The position numbers and the translations under genes were made by a program. A stretch of DNA of 64,000 bases from Hymenobacter baengnokdamensis (GTDB taxonomy: Bacteria; Bacteroidota; Bacteroidia; Cytophagales; Hymenobacteraceae). Of this stretch, positions 7,067-15,208 are shown in pieces (positions within the stretch are counted from its first letter, which is position 1; the number at the start of each line of letters is the position of its first letter). The notes beneath the pieces were generated by a model. It saw only the letters and a list, made by a program, of their open reading frames with translations, did not search any database and was not told the origin of the DNA. The stretch is from contig NZ_CP044285.1 in assembly GCF_008728635.1 (NCBI RefSeq), forward strand, positions 124,001-188,000, in the 5' to 3' direction.

Positions 7067-8392
7067 ATGGGCACAAAAATACTTTTTACTCTTTTCCTGA
7101 TTTTAATAAACGCGTTCTTTGTAGCGGCAGAGTTCTCCCTTATCCGGGTGCGGCTTTCGCAGCTCGAGATTAAAGCCAAGGAAGGGAGCCGCCTGGCGGG
7201 CCAGGCGGTGAGCGTGCTGCGCCGGCTCTACGACTACCTGTCGGCAACGCAGCTGGGAGTTACACTTGCTTCGCTGCTGCTGGGCGCCGTGGGCGAAGAG
7301 CTGTTTTCGGGTATCGTACTCGATTTTCTACCGCGCCTCGGCCTGGCTATCAGCCCCATAACGGCCCACAGCATTGCCGTTACGCTGGGCGTTATCATCC
7401 TGACGTTTTTGCACGTGCTCTTCGGCGAGCTGTTTCCGAAGGCACTGGCTATTCAGCGCCCCGAAGCCATCAGCCTGGCGCTGGTGCTGCCGCTGCGCGC
7501 CTTTTACCTGGCTACGCTGCCTTTAACCTGGTTTTTGTCGAAAGCAGCCAACCTGCTGCTCGGCGCGGTGGGCATCAGCAATGTGCACGGCACCGAGGCC
7601 CACACCTCCGACGAGCTGCGCCTGCTCATCGACCAAAGCAAGGAAAGCGGGGAAATCCAGGACTCGGAGCACGAGCTGATTGAGAACGTATTTCAGTTCA
7701 ACGACCGCATGGTGAAGCAGATTATGGTGCCCCGCACCAAGCTCGCTGCCCTCAACGTGAGCGCCCCCGAAGAGAAAATCCTCGAAACCGTCTTTAGCGA
7801 AGGCTACTCGCGCCTGCCCGTGTTCGAGGGCAATATTGATAATATAGTAGGAATACTATATGTTAAAGACTTGCTCCCCATCATTCGCAACGGCGAGCCG
7901 CTGGAGCTGGCCCGGATTATGCGCCCGGCTTACTTCGTTCCCGAAACCAAGAAAATCAACAGATTGCTGCGCCAGTTTCAGCGCAAGCACATTGTGATGG
8001 CCGTGGTGAGCGACGAGTTTGGCGGCGTATCGGGCATCGTTACCATCGAGGATATTATGGAGGAGCTGGTGGGCGAAATCCAGGACGAGTACGACAACGA
8101 GGTGCCGGTAGTGGAAAAAATGTCGGAAAGCGAATACCGGGTGAATACCTCCACCGCCATCTCCGACGCCAACGAATACCTGCCCTTCCCGCTGCCCGAG
8201 GGCGACGACTACGAAACCGTGGGCGGCCTGCTGAATGTGCTCTACGGGAATATCCCGGAGGTCGGCGACGTGGCCGTGTTCGAGCCCTACGAGTTTCGGG
8301 TGCTGAGCCGCACCGGCCGCGTAGTTGAGATGGTGCAGCTGCGGGTAATAGCTCATTCTACCCAAGAGGTGGACCCGTTGGCTGTTGGGTGA
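7067..8392 (+). CDS. CNNM/CBS-domain membrane protein (hemolysin C/CorC family)
   Basis: A 441-residue protein with the standard layout: a CNNM (DUF21) transmembrane domain at about 1-190 with several hydrophobic helices, a paired CBS domain at about 205-335 (VPRTKLAALN..., SRLPVFEGNIDNIVGILYVKDL, then VVSDEFGGVSGIVTIEDIMEELVG), and a C-terminal CorC_HlyC domain. Known of the family: magnesium or cobalt transport/efflux and divalent-cation homeostasis at the inner membrane, with CBS domains sensing nucleotides. The older name 'hemolysin' is not a reliable function. It is monocistronic, between two terminators. Confidence 0.9.
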   Translation: MGTKILFTLFLILINAFFVAAEFSLIRVRLSQLEIKAKEGSRLAGQAVSVLRRLYDYLSATQLGVTLASLLLGAVGEELFSGIVLDFLPRLGLAISPITAHSIAVTLGVIILTFLHVLFGELFPKALAIQRPEAISLALVLPLRAFYLATLPLTWFLSKAANLLLGAVGISNVHGTEAHTSDELRLLIDQSKESGEIQDSEHELIENVFQFNDRMVKQIMVPRTKLAALNVSAPEEKILETVFSEGYSRLPVFEGNIDNIVGILYVKDLLPIIRNGEPLELARIMRPAYFVPETKKINRLLRQFQRKHIVMAVVSDEFGGVSGIVTIEDIMEELVGEIQDEYDNEVPVVEKMSESEYRVNTSTAISDANEYLPFPLPEGDDYETVGGLLNVLYGNIPEVGDVAVFEPYEFRVLSRTGRVVEMVQLRVIAHSTQEVDPLAVG

Positions 8393-8423
8393 GCACTGCT
8401 GCTTAATCTGTTGACTTGGTTTC

Positions 8424-8470
8424 ATCACATAAAAAAGCCCTCCTGTTGCGGGAGGGCTTCTTTATGTGAT
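8424..8470. terminator. Bidirectional terminator, long imperfect palindrome
   Basis: ATCACATAAA...AGCCCTCC pairs with GGGAGGGCTT...TTATGTGAT around a small loop, between convergent genes (CNNM protein and lipoprotein). Confidence 0.8.
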
Positions 8471-8484
8471 TATCGTAGCGCAAA

Positions 8485-9069
8485 TTAGTCGCCATTAACC
8501 AAGTGAACAACCAGCAGCACCAATCCTACGATGAAGGCGATGAAGCCAACATAAAATAGAATTGCCCCAATGGCGACGCCGGCACCACTACCGCCGAGAC
8601 CACTACCACCAACTACAATAAGGCCAAGTATTGCTAGAAGCAAACCTGCTAGCGCGATGAGGGCAGCATTCCCCTTCTTAGATGCCGTTTTCTCGGTGCC
8701 AGCAGTAGTTTGCTTCTGGTGCATTTTATTCAATTGCTTCACCACGCTCTTCAGCGCCAACCGTTGCACTAGCGAAGGCTTGGTTGCTTTAGCCGCGGGG
8801 ACAGTAGCTATAGTTGGTACGGCCACCACTGACGGAGCGATTTGAGTAGGCACGGTCTTGACCGCAACAGCTTTAGATGGAGCAGCAATAGAAGTTGGGG
8901 AACTAGCTTCGGCCTTGGTGGCGGCTGGCGTGGCAGCTGTCTCATGCACGCGCTCCGAGCCTAGATACGCCGGAACAGTGTTATTGAAAGCGTAGTTTGA
9001 GCGGCTGCACGAAGACAGTGAGGCAGCCATAACCCCGAGGGCAAACAAAAGGTGGTAAGTCTTTCTCAT
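8485..9069 (-). CDS. Lipoprotein with C-terminal membrane helices, unknown function
   Basis: A 194-residue protein. The first 21 residues form a lipoprotein signal (lipobox LSSC, Cys21). Residues about 40-115 are an Ala/Pro/Thr/Val-rich flexible linker. Residues about 135-190 contain two hydrophobic helices separated by a Gly-rich turn (GGSGLGGSGAG). This plan, a flexible lipidated N-terminus and two C-terminal helices, recurs in small Bacteroidota envelope proteins without assigned function. The start at 9069 is chosen because the lipobox signal begins there; the upstream in-frame ATG at 9111 would bury it. Confidence 0.7.
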   Translation of the reverse strand: MRKTYHLLFALGVMAASLSSCSRSNYAFNNTVPAYLGSERVHETAATPAATKAEASSPTSIAAPSKAVAVKTVPTQIAPSVVAVPTIATVPAAKATKPSLVQRLALKSVVKQLNKMHQKQTTAGTEKTASKKGNAALIALAGLLLAILGLIVVGGSGLGGSGAGVAIGAILFYVGFIAFIVGLVLLVVHLVNGD

Positions 9070-9212
9070 CAGAGAATAGTAAAAAAGGTGAAGGAAGTAA
9101 CTTACCGGCAAAGCTATCAGGCTGGTGTCTGATTTCCTATTCTCCCATAAAACATTCTTCCACTATCTACGCCGATGAGCATTTTTATACTTTGTTCCCA
9201 CAAAGCCCCGGT

Positions 9213-9722
9213 TTAAAACCAGCTGGCATACAGCTGATAATTGGCCGCCGTGCGGCGCAGGCCTTCGGCCTGCGCCTCGCTCACCGGCTTGATTTTTTTG
9301 GCCGGAACGCCAGCGTAGAGGTAGCCGGGCTCGCACACCATGTTTTCCAGCACCACCGCCCCGGCCGCGATAAGGCAGCCGGCTCCGACCACGGCGTGGT
9401 CCATCACGATGGCCCCCATGCCGATGAGCACATCGTCGTGCACGGTGCAGCCGTGCACCAGGGCGCGGTGGCCGATACTCACCCGCGAGCCGATGGTGAG
9501 GGCCGCTTTTTCGTAGGTGCAGTGTAGCACCGCCCCATCCTGAATATTGGTTTCGTCGCCGATACGGATGCGGTTTACATCGCCCCGAATCACGGCCGTA
9601 AACCACACGGTGCAGCCGCGCCCCAGCACCACATCGCCCACAATGGTCGCGTTGTCGGCCAGAAAACAGTCGGGGCCAATAATAGGTAACACGCCGTGAA
9701 CGGGCAAAATAAGCGCGGGCAT
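9213..9722 (-). CDS. Gamma-class carbonic anhydrase family protein
   Basis: A 169-residue left-handed beta-helix protein with hexapeptide repeats (IVGDVVLGRG, VIRGDVNRIRIGDETNI, LTIGSRVSIGHRALVHG, VLIGMGAIVMDHAVV). The three metal-binding histidines of the family are visible as His67 (VLHC), His85 (IGHR) and His90 (LVHG). Members hydrate CO2 or bind metal without proven activity (YrdA/PaaY type). The ATG at 9722 (MPALILPVHG) is a typical family start. It lies 71 bases downstream of the radical SAM gene on the same strand, so co-transcription is likely. Confidence 0.9.
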   Translation of the reverse strand: MPALILPVHGVLPIIGPDCFLADNATIVGDVVLGRGCTVWFTAVIRGDVNRIRIGDETNIQDGAVLHCTYEKAALTIGSRVSIGHRALVHGCTVHDDVLIGMGAIVMDHAVVGAGCLIAAGAVVLENMVCEPGYLYAGVPAKKIKPVSEAQAEGLRRTAANYQLYASWF

Positions 9723-9793
9723 ACTTTTCAGTGAGTAGTTGAGAGTGACAAATAACCAGCGGTAAAGATATTCCCTCGCCCCAACCCCTTTAC

Positions 9794-10789
9794 TTACCGC
9801 CCCCTGCCAGCTGGCAGCAGCCGCTTCCAGGTTCCCTTCTCCCAATTATACTTCAGGGTGCTGGGTAGCGCCTGCCAGAAATACTTACTGGTTTCGACCG
9901 CGAAGCTGGGCTGCATATAGCAGTTGATGGTGCAGCCTTCGCAGGCGGGCAGGCGGCCCTCAAGCGCGGCCAGACGCTGGGTTTCGGGAGCCTGGTAGAG
10001 GTCGAAAAGCTGGCCGTTGATGGGAAATTTCTGGTCGCCGAGGTGGTAGCAGGGCAGCACCAGCTCATTATGGGGCGAAATGACGAGCGTAGTGCTGGCA
10101 GCCCGGCACACGGGCGCGGCTACGTGGTTGCCACCGTCGCGGCGCAAGGCGATAAAACCCTCATTCAAATACACGCCCTTGCGCTTGCCGAAAGCCGACA
10201 GAAAATCCAGCTCGGCCTCGCTCAGCTGCTCGCCGGTTTCAACGTCGCCGTACTCGAAAGCCGGGTTCAGAATGAGTATCAGGCCGTTGGGCTGCGTAAT
10301 CTCGCGGTACACGCGCTCCAGGTCAGCGAGGTTGTGGCGGAAAACGGTGAACAGAATATCGGGCCGCTCGCCCAGCTCTTTGGCTACGCGCATGCTTTCG
10401 AGCACGAAATCGTAGCAGGCCACGCCCCGGCCCCGGTCGTGGGTATCACGGTCGATGCTATCAAGCGAAAAATGCAGCATATCGACCAGCCCACGCAGCT
10501 TTTCGGCATTTTTGGGGTAGAGCAGCGCATTGGTCGTCACGGTCGTGATAAAGCCCAGCTGCCGGGCCAGCGCCAGAAACTCGGGCAGCTGGCGGTGCAG
10601 CAGCGGCTCACCGCCCGTAAAGTCAATTACCTTAACGCCCAATCGCTTGAGGTCGCGCAGGTTGGCTTCTACATCGGCCAGGGTGATGTAAGGCGAGGGC
10701 TTTTCCCAGATATCGCAAAACGCGCACTTCGCATTGCAGCGGTACGTAACATAGTAATTGCACAATACTGGATGCTTGACGAGGCGCAT
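9794..10789 (-). CDS. Radical SAM protein with C-terminal cysteine cluster
   Basis: A 331-residue protein. The radical SAM motif Cys18-x3-Cys22-x2-Cys25 (CNAKCAFC) and the GGEP motif at residues 59-62 are intact, so it should bind a 4Fe-4S cluster and SAM. The C-terminal third has further cysteines (PVCRAA, LPCYH, ACEGCTINCY), like the SPASM/twitch auxiliary-cluster region. The substrate is not evident; it could modify a peptide or small molecule. The ATG at 10789 is preferred over 10867 because the longer frame would translate an intergenic palindrome (10795-10872). It precedes the gamma-carbonic anhydrase gene. Confidence 0.85.
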   Translation of the reverse strand: MRLVKHPVLCNYYVTYRCNAKCAFCDIWEKPSPYITLADVEANLRDLKRLGVKVIDFTGGEPLLHRQLPEFLALARQLGFITTVTTNALLYPKNAEKLRGLVDMLHFSLDSIDRDTHDRGRGVACYDFVLESMRVAKELGERPDILFTVFRHNLADLERVYREITQPNGLILILNPAFEYGDVETGEQLSEAELDFLSAFGKRKGVYLNEGFIALRRDGGNHVAAPVCRAASTTLVISPHNELVLPCYHLGDQKFPINGQLFDLYQAPETQRLAALEGRLPACEGCTINCYMQPSFAVETSKYFWQALPSTLKYNWEKGTWKRLLPAGRGR

Positions 10790-10794
10790 AAGCG

Positions 10795-10872
10795 GTAGCG
10801 TGGGCGCTGCGAGTCCGCGCGTGAGAACGTTGTTCAACGAAGCAACGCGCGGACTCGCAGCGTCCACGCTAC
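10795..10872. repeat. Long GC-rich intergenic palindrome
   Basis: Arms of 28 bases (10795-10822 and 10845-10872) match with a single mismatch; the 22-base loop itself contains CGTTG/CAACG. The whole 78 bases can fold as one hairpin. It sits in the gap between the glycosylase and radical SAM genes, touching both. It looks like a REP/MITE-type repeat unit. Confidence 0.85.
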
Positions 10873-10876
10873 GAAG

Positions 10877-11644
10877 TTAATGCGGTAGCTGGCCCCAGGC
10901 GGCCGCATCCCATTGCGTGGGGGTGGCCGCAAGGGCCTCGGGCGTAGCCGGGCCGTAATGCTCCTGGTAATAGCTGCAAAAGCTTTTGAGCGGACAGCGC
11001 GGGCAATTGGGCTGCTGAAAAAAGCAGATTTGCTGCCCGTGCCAGTAGTTGTGCTTATGAAAATTAAACAGGCCTTCGGGGTCGAGGTGCGGCCTGAGCA
11101 GGGTAAGCAGCACTTCGTGCGCTTTCTCTACCGATACCTTCGGCCCCAGCACGCCAAGGCGCTGCATCACGCGGTGCACATGGGCATCGACGGGCAGCAC
11201 GGGCTTGCGGAAGTTGAAGAGCAGCACCAGAGAAGCAGTTTTCAGGCCGATGCCCGGCATATCGGTAAGCCACTGCATCGCCTTTTCGGTGGGCCAGTCG
11301 GCCAGGAAATCGAGCGTGAAGCTGCCGCCCGTTTCGGCCTTTATACGGCCCAGAATATCCTGAATGCGCGGGGCCTGGGTGGCCGGCCAGCGCGTGGTGC
11401 GAATAGCATGAATAAGGTCATCAAGGGGCGCGTGCAGCACGCCTTCCCAATCACCGAAGGCTTCGAGCATGCGGTCGTAGGCCAGCTCTTCGTCGGCGTG
11501 GGTGGTCCGATGCGAGAGCAGGGTGGAGATAAGCTCACGCATGGGCGTGCGCCGCGCCGCCGTGGGCACCCGCCCAAAAAAACCGTCCAGGATACTATGG
11601 TCAGCCAGCGCTTTATCGAGAGGCGGAGAAGTTACTTGAACCAC
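10877..11644 (-). CDS. Endonuclease III-like DNA glycosylase (HhH-GPD)
   Basis: A 255-residue protein with the helix-hairpin-helix and GPD region around MPGIGLKTASLVLLFNF (catalytic-type Lys in LKTA) and PVDAHVHRV (catalytic Asp). The C-terminal iron-sulfur motif has the exact endonuclease III spacing Cys-x6-Cys-x2-Cys-x5-Cys (CFFQQPNCPRCPLKSFC). It would remove oxidised pyrimidines and nick abasic sites in base-excision repair. It is longer than E. coli Nth (211 residues) by an N-terminal extension and a short tail, so it may be a paralogue rather than the main Nth. A terminator lies just upstream. Confidence 0.88.
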   Translation of the reverse strand: MVQVTSPPLDKALADHSILDGFFGRVPTAARRTPMRELISTLLSHRTTHADEELAYDRMLEAFGDWEGVLHAPLDDLIHAIRTTRWPATQAPRIQDILGRIKAETGGSFTLDFLADWPTEKAMQWLTDMPGIGLKTASLVLLFNFRKPVLPVDAHVHRVMQRLGVLGPKVSVEKAHEVLLTLLRPHLDPEGLFNFHKHNYWHGQQICFFQQPNCPRCPLKSFCSYYQEHYGPATPEALAATPTQWDAAAWGQLPH

Positions 11645-11711
11645 GGAGTAAACAGATTTTGTCGGACTGCCCGGATTTACAGCCAGTTTCTTAAAAGGAT
11701 TTCTTAAACGG

Positions 11712-11739
11712 AAAAAGCCGCCCGATGGGCGGCTTTTTC
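11712..11739 (-). terminator. Terminator of the OmpA-family gene
   Basis: The stem AAAAAGCCGCC/GGCGGCTTTTT with a short loop lies 83 bases beyond the stop of the minus-strand OmpA gene. Confidence 0.75.
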
Positions 11740-11821
11740 GTTACTTACTACGTCATCAGCCGCAAGGCAGCCGTCCACAAAATCCGTGAAATCGGCTAAA
11801 ATCCGCGCTAATCAGTGGTCT

Positions 11822-12538
11822 TTAGAGCTGGCCTTTCTTAGCGGCTTTCTGCATCTTCTCGTTGGCGAAGATGGCCACTTCCACGCGGCGGTTGGCTGCT
11901 TTGCCCGCCGCCGTCGAGTTGTCGCCTACCGGCTGGGTCGAGCCATAGCCTTTGGCCGTGATGCGGCTGGTATCCACCCCTTTGGCCGTTAGCTCATTGG
12001 CTACCGCCTGGGCGCGGCGCTGGCTCAGGGGCTGGTTGATGGCATCGGAGCCCGAAGCATCGGTGTGGCCTTCAATAACAATATTAGTATCGGCATACTT
12101 CTGGAGCGTGGTAGCCAGCTCGTCGATATTGCCGGTAGCCCCCGGCGTCAGCGTAGCTGAGTTGCTGCCAAACAGGATACCCGAAGCAAACGTGATTTTG
12201 ATACCTTCGCCCACGCGCTCCACGGTAGCTCCGTCGAGGTCGCGGCGCAGCTCAGCCGCTTGCTTATCCATCTTGCGGCCAATGAGTGCCCCACCGGCCC
12301 CTCCTACGGCGGCCCCCAGGATAGCTCCTTTGGCCGTACCCGACTTGCCACCAATAACGCGGCCCAGAATGGCCCCGCCGGCGGCGCCGCCCAAGCCGCC
12401 CAGGATGCCACCCTTGAGGGTTTTGCTCATACCGGCGGGCTTGTCGGTGGTAACGGTAGTGGTTTGTGCTTGTGCAAAGTGGCCCAGCAGCATCACAAAA
12501 GCAAGCAGATAAGCAAAAGAGAGTTTAAGAATTTTCAT
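11822..12538 (-). CDS. OmpA-family protein with glycine-zipper segment
   Basis: A 238-residue protein. A signal peptide (MKILKLSFAYLLAFVMLL..., AQAQ cleavage) is followed by a glycine-zipper stretch (GGILGGLGGAAGGAILGRVIGG..., residues about 48-92) and a C-terminal OmpA/MotB peptidoglycan-binding domain at about 115-235 with IVIEGHTDASGSDAINQPLS and NRRVEVAI. It should anchor to peptidoglycan and perhaps insert its zipper in the outer membrane. It is a close paralogue of the gene ending at 13192, with near-identical zipper and OmpA regions. The start at 12538 begins the signal peptide. Confidence 0.88.
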   Translation of the reverse strand: MKILKLSFAYLLAFVMLLGHFAQAQTTTVTTDKPAGMSKTLKGGILGGLGGAAGGAILGRVIGGKSGTAKGAILGAAVGGAGGALIGRKMDKQAAELRRDLDGATVERVGEGIKITFASGILFGSNSATLTPGATGNIDELATTLQKYADTNIVIEGHTDASGSDAINQPLSQRRAQAVANELTAKGVDTSRITAKGYGSTQPVGDNSTAAGKAANRRVEVAIFANEKMQKAAKKGQL

Positions 12539-12647
12539 GAAGAGAAAGAGGAAATAAAAATACGGCTGCCTGTTAGTATAGCAGCTACGCGGCTGCAAGT
12601 TCGGCAATTACAACCACCTTGCCAAACCGGGGCTCCGCTTAAAAAGA

Positions 12648-12676
12648 AACGAGCCCGGTAAAATACCGGGCTCGTT
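12648..12676 (-). terminator. Terminator of the glycine-zipper gene
   Basis: A 13-bp perfect stem (AACGAGCCCGGTA/TACCGGGCTCGTT) with a 3-base loop; reading leftward it is followed by a T-rich stretch. Confidence 0.8.
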
Positions 12677-12707
12677 GTAAGTAGCGCAAGGAGGTAGTAC
12701 CGCAGCC

Positions 12708-13028
12708 CTAGCGATGTACATAGTGGTGCACGGGCACGGGCACCCGTTTTTTAGGATTATTTACATAGTGGTTGTAGCGGGCCGGGTGATACTTCTTATC
12801 GCGGTTGCGGCCAACCAGCCCCCCGGCTACTACCCCGGCACCGGCACCAATCAGGGCACCTTTGCCGCCACCCAGCAGCCCACCTACTATGGCCCCGCCG
12901 CCGCCACCAATGGCGGCACCTTTGGCCTTATCACTCCAGCCCTTTGGGTGGTCCTGGGCCTGAGCAGCTGAGCTTACGAGCACAAAAAATAACAAGAGCA
13001 AGGCGAAGAATCCCGAACAGAATTTCAT
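12708..13028 (-). CDS. Small exported glycine-zipper protein
   Basis: A 106-residue protein with a signal peptide (MKFCSGFFALLLLFFVL..., AQAQ) and a central glycine-zipper block (GAAIGGGGGAIVGGLLGGGKGALIGAG..., about 37-72), then a basic His/Pro/Tyr tail (KKYHPARYNHYVNNP...). It lies between two OmpA/glycine-zipper paralogues and probably arose from the same stock. Glycine zippers pack as helices in membranes or oligomers. No function is assigned. Confidence 0.78.
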   Translation of the reverse strand: MKFCSGFFALLLLFFVLVSSAAQAQDHPKGWSDKAKGAAIGGGGGAIVGGLLGGGKGALIGAGAGVVAGGLVGRNRDKKYHPARYNHYVNNPKKRVPVPVHHYVHR

Positions 13029-13134
13029 AACGAAGCAGAACGTTGAATGGAAGAAGAAGGAAGCAAGGCAGCGCCTCGGCGGCCGTGCCAGACTTTAACG
13101 CGACAGTAAGGCCGGCAGTTGCTGCAGGGCTATG

Positions 13135-13166
13135 AAAAAGCCCGGCGCCTGACGGGACCGGGCTTA
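13135..13166 (-). terminator. Terminator of the OmpA lipoprotein gene
   Basis: The stem AAGCCCGG/CCGGGCTT with a 12-base loop, followed leftward by a T5 tract (A5 on the plus strand). Confidence 0.7.
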
Positions 13167-13191
13167 TCAAACCAATAACCTGAATTAGAGC

Positions 13192-13935
13192 TTATAGCGT
13201 GCCGGCTTCGGCGGCTTTCTTCATCTTTTCGTTGGCGAAGATGGCTACTTCTACGCGGCGGTTAGCTTGCTTGCCTTCGGGAGTGGCATTGTCGCCCACG
13301 GGCTGCGACGAGCCGTAGCCTTTGGTGGTAATGCGGCTGGCGGCCACGCCCTGCGCCGTAATGCCATTGGCTACGGCCTGCGCCCGGTTCTCGCTCAGGG
13401 GCTGGTTGATGGCATCGGAGCCCGACGAATCGGTGTGCCCTTCTACCAGCACGTTAGTATCGGGATATTTCTGGAGCGTAGCGGCCAGCTTGCTGATATC
13501 GGCCTGCGAGGCCGGGCGCAGCGCGCTGCTATTGGTATCGAATAGAATACCCGAGTCGAAGGTGATTTTGATGCCCTCGCCTACGCGCTCCACCTTGGCA
13601 TTAGCCATATCGCGCTGGAGCTCCTGGGCTTGCTTGTCCATTTTGCGGCCAATGAGTGCGCCCGCGCCGCCGCCCACGGCAGCCCCGAGAATAGCGCCGG
13701 CCGCGGTGCCGCGGCCACCACCGATTACGCGGCCCAGAATGGCCCCGGCCACGGCGCCACCACCGGCACCAATCAGGCCACCTTTGGTGGTTTTATTCAT
13801 GCCATCTTTGCGTACGCCCGTGCCATTATTGCTGGATAAGTCGGGATGCGTGGTAGTTTGGCGCGACGAAGCGCAGGAGCTTAGCAGCAGTACAACGGCC
13901 ATCAGCATGGCCAGAACAGACTTGGAAGTAGTCAT
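13192..13935 (-). CDS. OmpA-family lipoprotein with glycine zipper
   Basis: A 247-residue protein. The lipoprotein signal has lipobox LSSC near residue 20. A glycine zipper follows at about 54-90 (GLIGAGGGAVAGAILGRVIGG...) and an OmpA domain at about 120-240 (VLVEGHTDSSGSDAINQPLS, NRRVEVAI). It differs from the neighbouring paralogue mainly by being lipidated. It would tether the outer membrane to peptidoglycan. The open frame runs far upstream of the true start; the ATG at 13935 begins the lipoprotein signal, and the upstream part is antisense to unrelated sequence. Confidence 0.88.
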   Translation of the reverse strand: MTTSKSVLAMLMAVVLLLSSCASSRQTTTHPDLSSNNGTGVRKDGMNKTTKGGLIGAGGGAVAGAILGRVIGGGRGTAAGAILGAAVGGGAGALIGRKMDKQAQELQRDMANAKVERVGEGIKITFDSGILFDTNSSALRPASQADISKLAATLQKYPDTNVLVEGHTDSSGSDAINQPLSENRAQAVANGITAQGVAASRITTKGYGSSQPVGDNATPEGKQANRRVEVAIFANEKMKKAAEAGTL

Positions 13936-13984
13936 TTTATGAGTATTTGGTGAAAAAAAGTCAGTGTCAGTTGGGCTTATACGC

Positions 13985-14017
13985 AAAAGCCCGCTCTGGT
14001 TACCAGAGCGGGCTTTT
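13985..14017 (-). terminator. Terminator of accD
   Basis: A 16-bp perfect stem (13985-14000 with 14002-14017) with a minimal loop, ending in T4. It lies about 80 bases past the accD stop and also faces the promoter region of the OmpA lipoprotein. Confidence 0.8.
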
Positions 14018-14096
14018 CCAAAGTCGTGCCAGTGAGCACTGACTGTCGCTGAGCAGGGTGAGCACGGCAGTGCGCCCCATACACCAATTACGCTTA

Positions 14097-14942
14097 TTAT
14101 TTTGCCAGCATAGCCAGCACGTCGGTGAGGCGCTGCTTCAGCTCGCGGCGGTCCACGATAAAATCGAGGAAACCGTGCTCCAGTACAAACTCGGCGCTTT
14201 GGAAGCCCTTCGGTAAGTCTTTGCCAATCGTTTCTTTGATAACGCGCGGGCCGGCGAAGCCGATAAGCGCCCCCGGCTCCGCAATGTTGAAGTCGCCGAG
14301 CATGGCAAACGAAGCCGTCACGCCGCCCGTCGTGGGGTCGGTGAGCAGGCTGATATAGGGCACGCCGGCCTCGGAGAGCAGCGCCAGCTTGGCCGAGGTT
14401 TTGGCCATTTGCATGAGCGAGTAGCCGGCTTCCATCATGCGGGCCCCGCCCGAGCGCGAAATCATCAGAAACGGAATCCGATGCTGACGGGCATAGTCGA
14501 TGGCGCGGGCAATTTTCTCGCCCACCACCGAGCCCATCGAGCCGCCGATAAAGCGAAAGTCCATGGCGGCAATTAGCAGCGGCTGGCCAGTGCACTGGCC
14601 GTGGGCTGTGCGCACGGCATCTTTCAGGCCGGTGCTTTTTTCGGTAGCCTGTACCCGCTGCGGGTAGGCCTTGGTATCGACGAAGTGGAGTGGGTCGCCG
14701 GAAGTCAGGTTGGCATCCAGCTCTTCAAACTGGCCGCCATCAAACAAAATCTCGAAATAGGCCGCCGCGTCGATACGGTCGTGGTGGCCGCAGTTGGCGC
14801 ACACGTAGTGCAGGCGCTTGTGCTCGGCCATCGTAGCCACGGTTTTGCACTCGGGGCACTTATACCACAGGCCGTCGGGCGTTTCCTTTTTTTGCTCGGT
14901 GGGGGTGATAATGCCCTTTTCCTGGCGCTTGAACCAAGCCAT
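14097..14942 (-). CDS. accD: Acetyl-CoA carboxylase carboxyltransferase subunit beta
   Basis: A 281-residue protein of normal length. The N-terminal zinc ribbon is intact ([10 protein letters not shown]... and CANCGHHD, two CxxC pairs). The carboxyltransferase core has the [25 protein letters not shown] and [19 protein letters not shown] motifs and GFAGPRVI near the end. It forms the carboxyltransferase with AccA, making malonyl-CoA for fatty-acid synthesis in the cytosol. The ATG at 14942 ([11 protein letters not shown]) is the standard family start. It is monocistronic here, with accA elsewhere. Confidence 0.96.
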   Translation of the reverse strand: MAWFKRQEKGIITPTEQKKETPDGLWYKCPECKTVATMAEHKRLHYVCANCGHHDRIDAAAYFEILFDGGQFEELDANLTSGDPLHFVDTKAYPQRVQATEKSTGLKDAVRTAHGQCTGQPLLIAAMDFRFIGGSMGSVVGEKIARAIDYARQHRIPFLMISRSGGARMMEAGYSLMQMAKTSAKLALLSEAGVPYISLLTDPTTGGVTASFAMLGDFNIAEPGALIGFAGPRVIKETIGKDLPKGFQSAEFVLEHGFLDFIVDRRELKQRLTDVLAMLAK

Positions 14943-15038
14943 ACTGGTGGGGAACTGGAGAAATGACGAATGAGAGGTGAAGAGGGACTGGCCACAGCCA
15001 ATATAGAATAAGGGGTATTTTCCCAATCTTCAGACGGG

Positions 15039-15046
15039 CAAAATTA
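15039..15046 (-). promoter_or_regulatory. Candidate -7 box of accD
   Basis: TAATTTTG on the minus strand matches TAnnTTTG, about 97 bases upstream of the accD start. No clear -33 element is visible. Confidence 0.3.
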
Positions 15047-15208
15047 CGCGATAGTTAGCATCGGAACGGAACCGGCGAGATGAACGCCGCATGAGGAATC
15101 CGCAAGCTACCTACGGGCCGACCCAGGCTGGCAGCACGCAGGCATGCCCGGTGCGGCCGTAACTTGCCCCAACCATCACCTAGCCGGCCGCGTGCGGCCT
15201 TTTTCTGC

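Noticed and set aside
10795..10872. Possible N-terminal extension of the radical SAM gene (start at 10867)
   Set aside because: The extra codons would be translated from a 78-base palindrome; the ATG at 10789 is next to the conserved domain.
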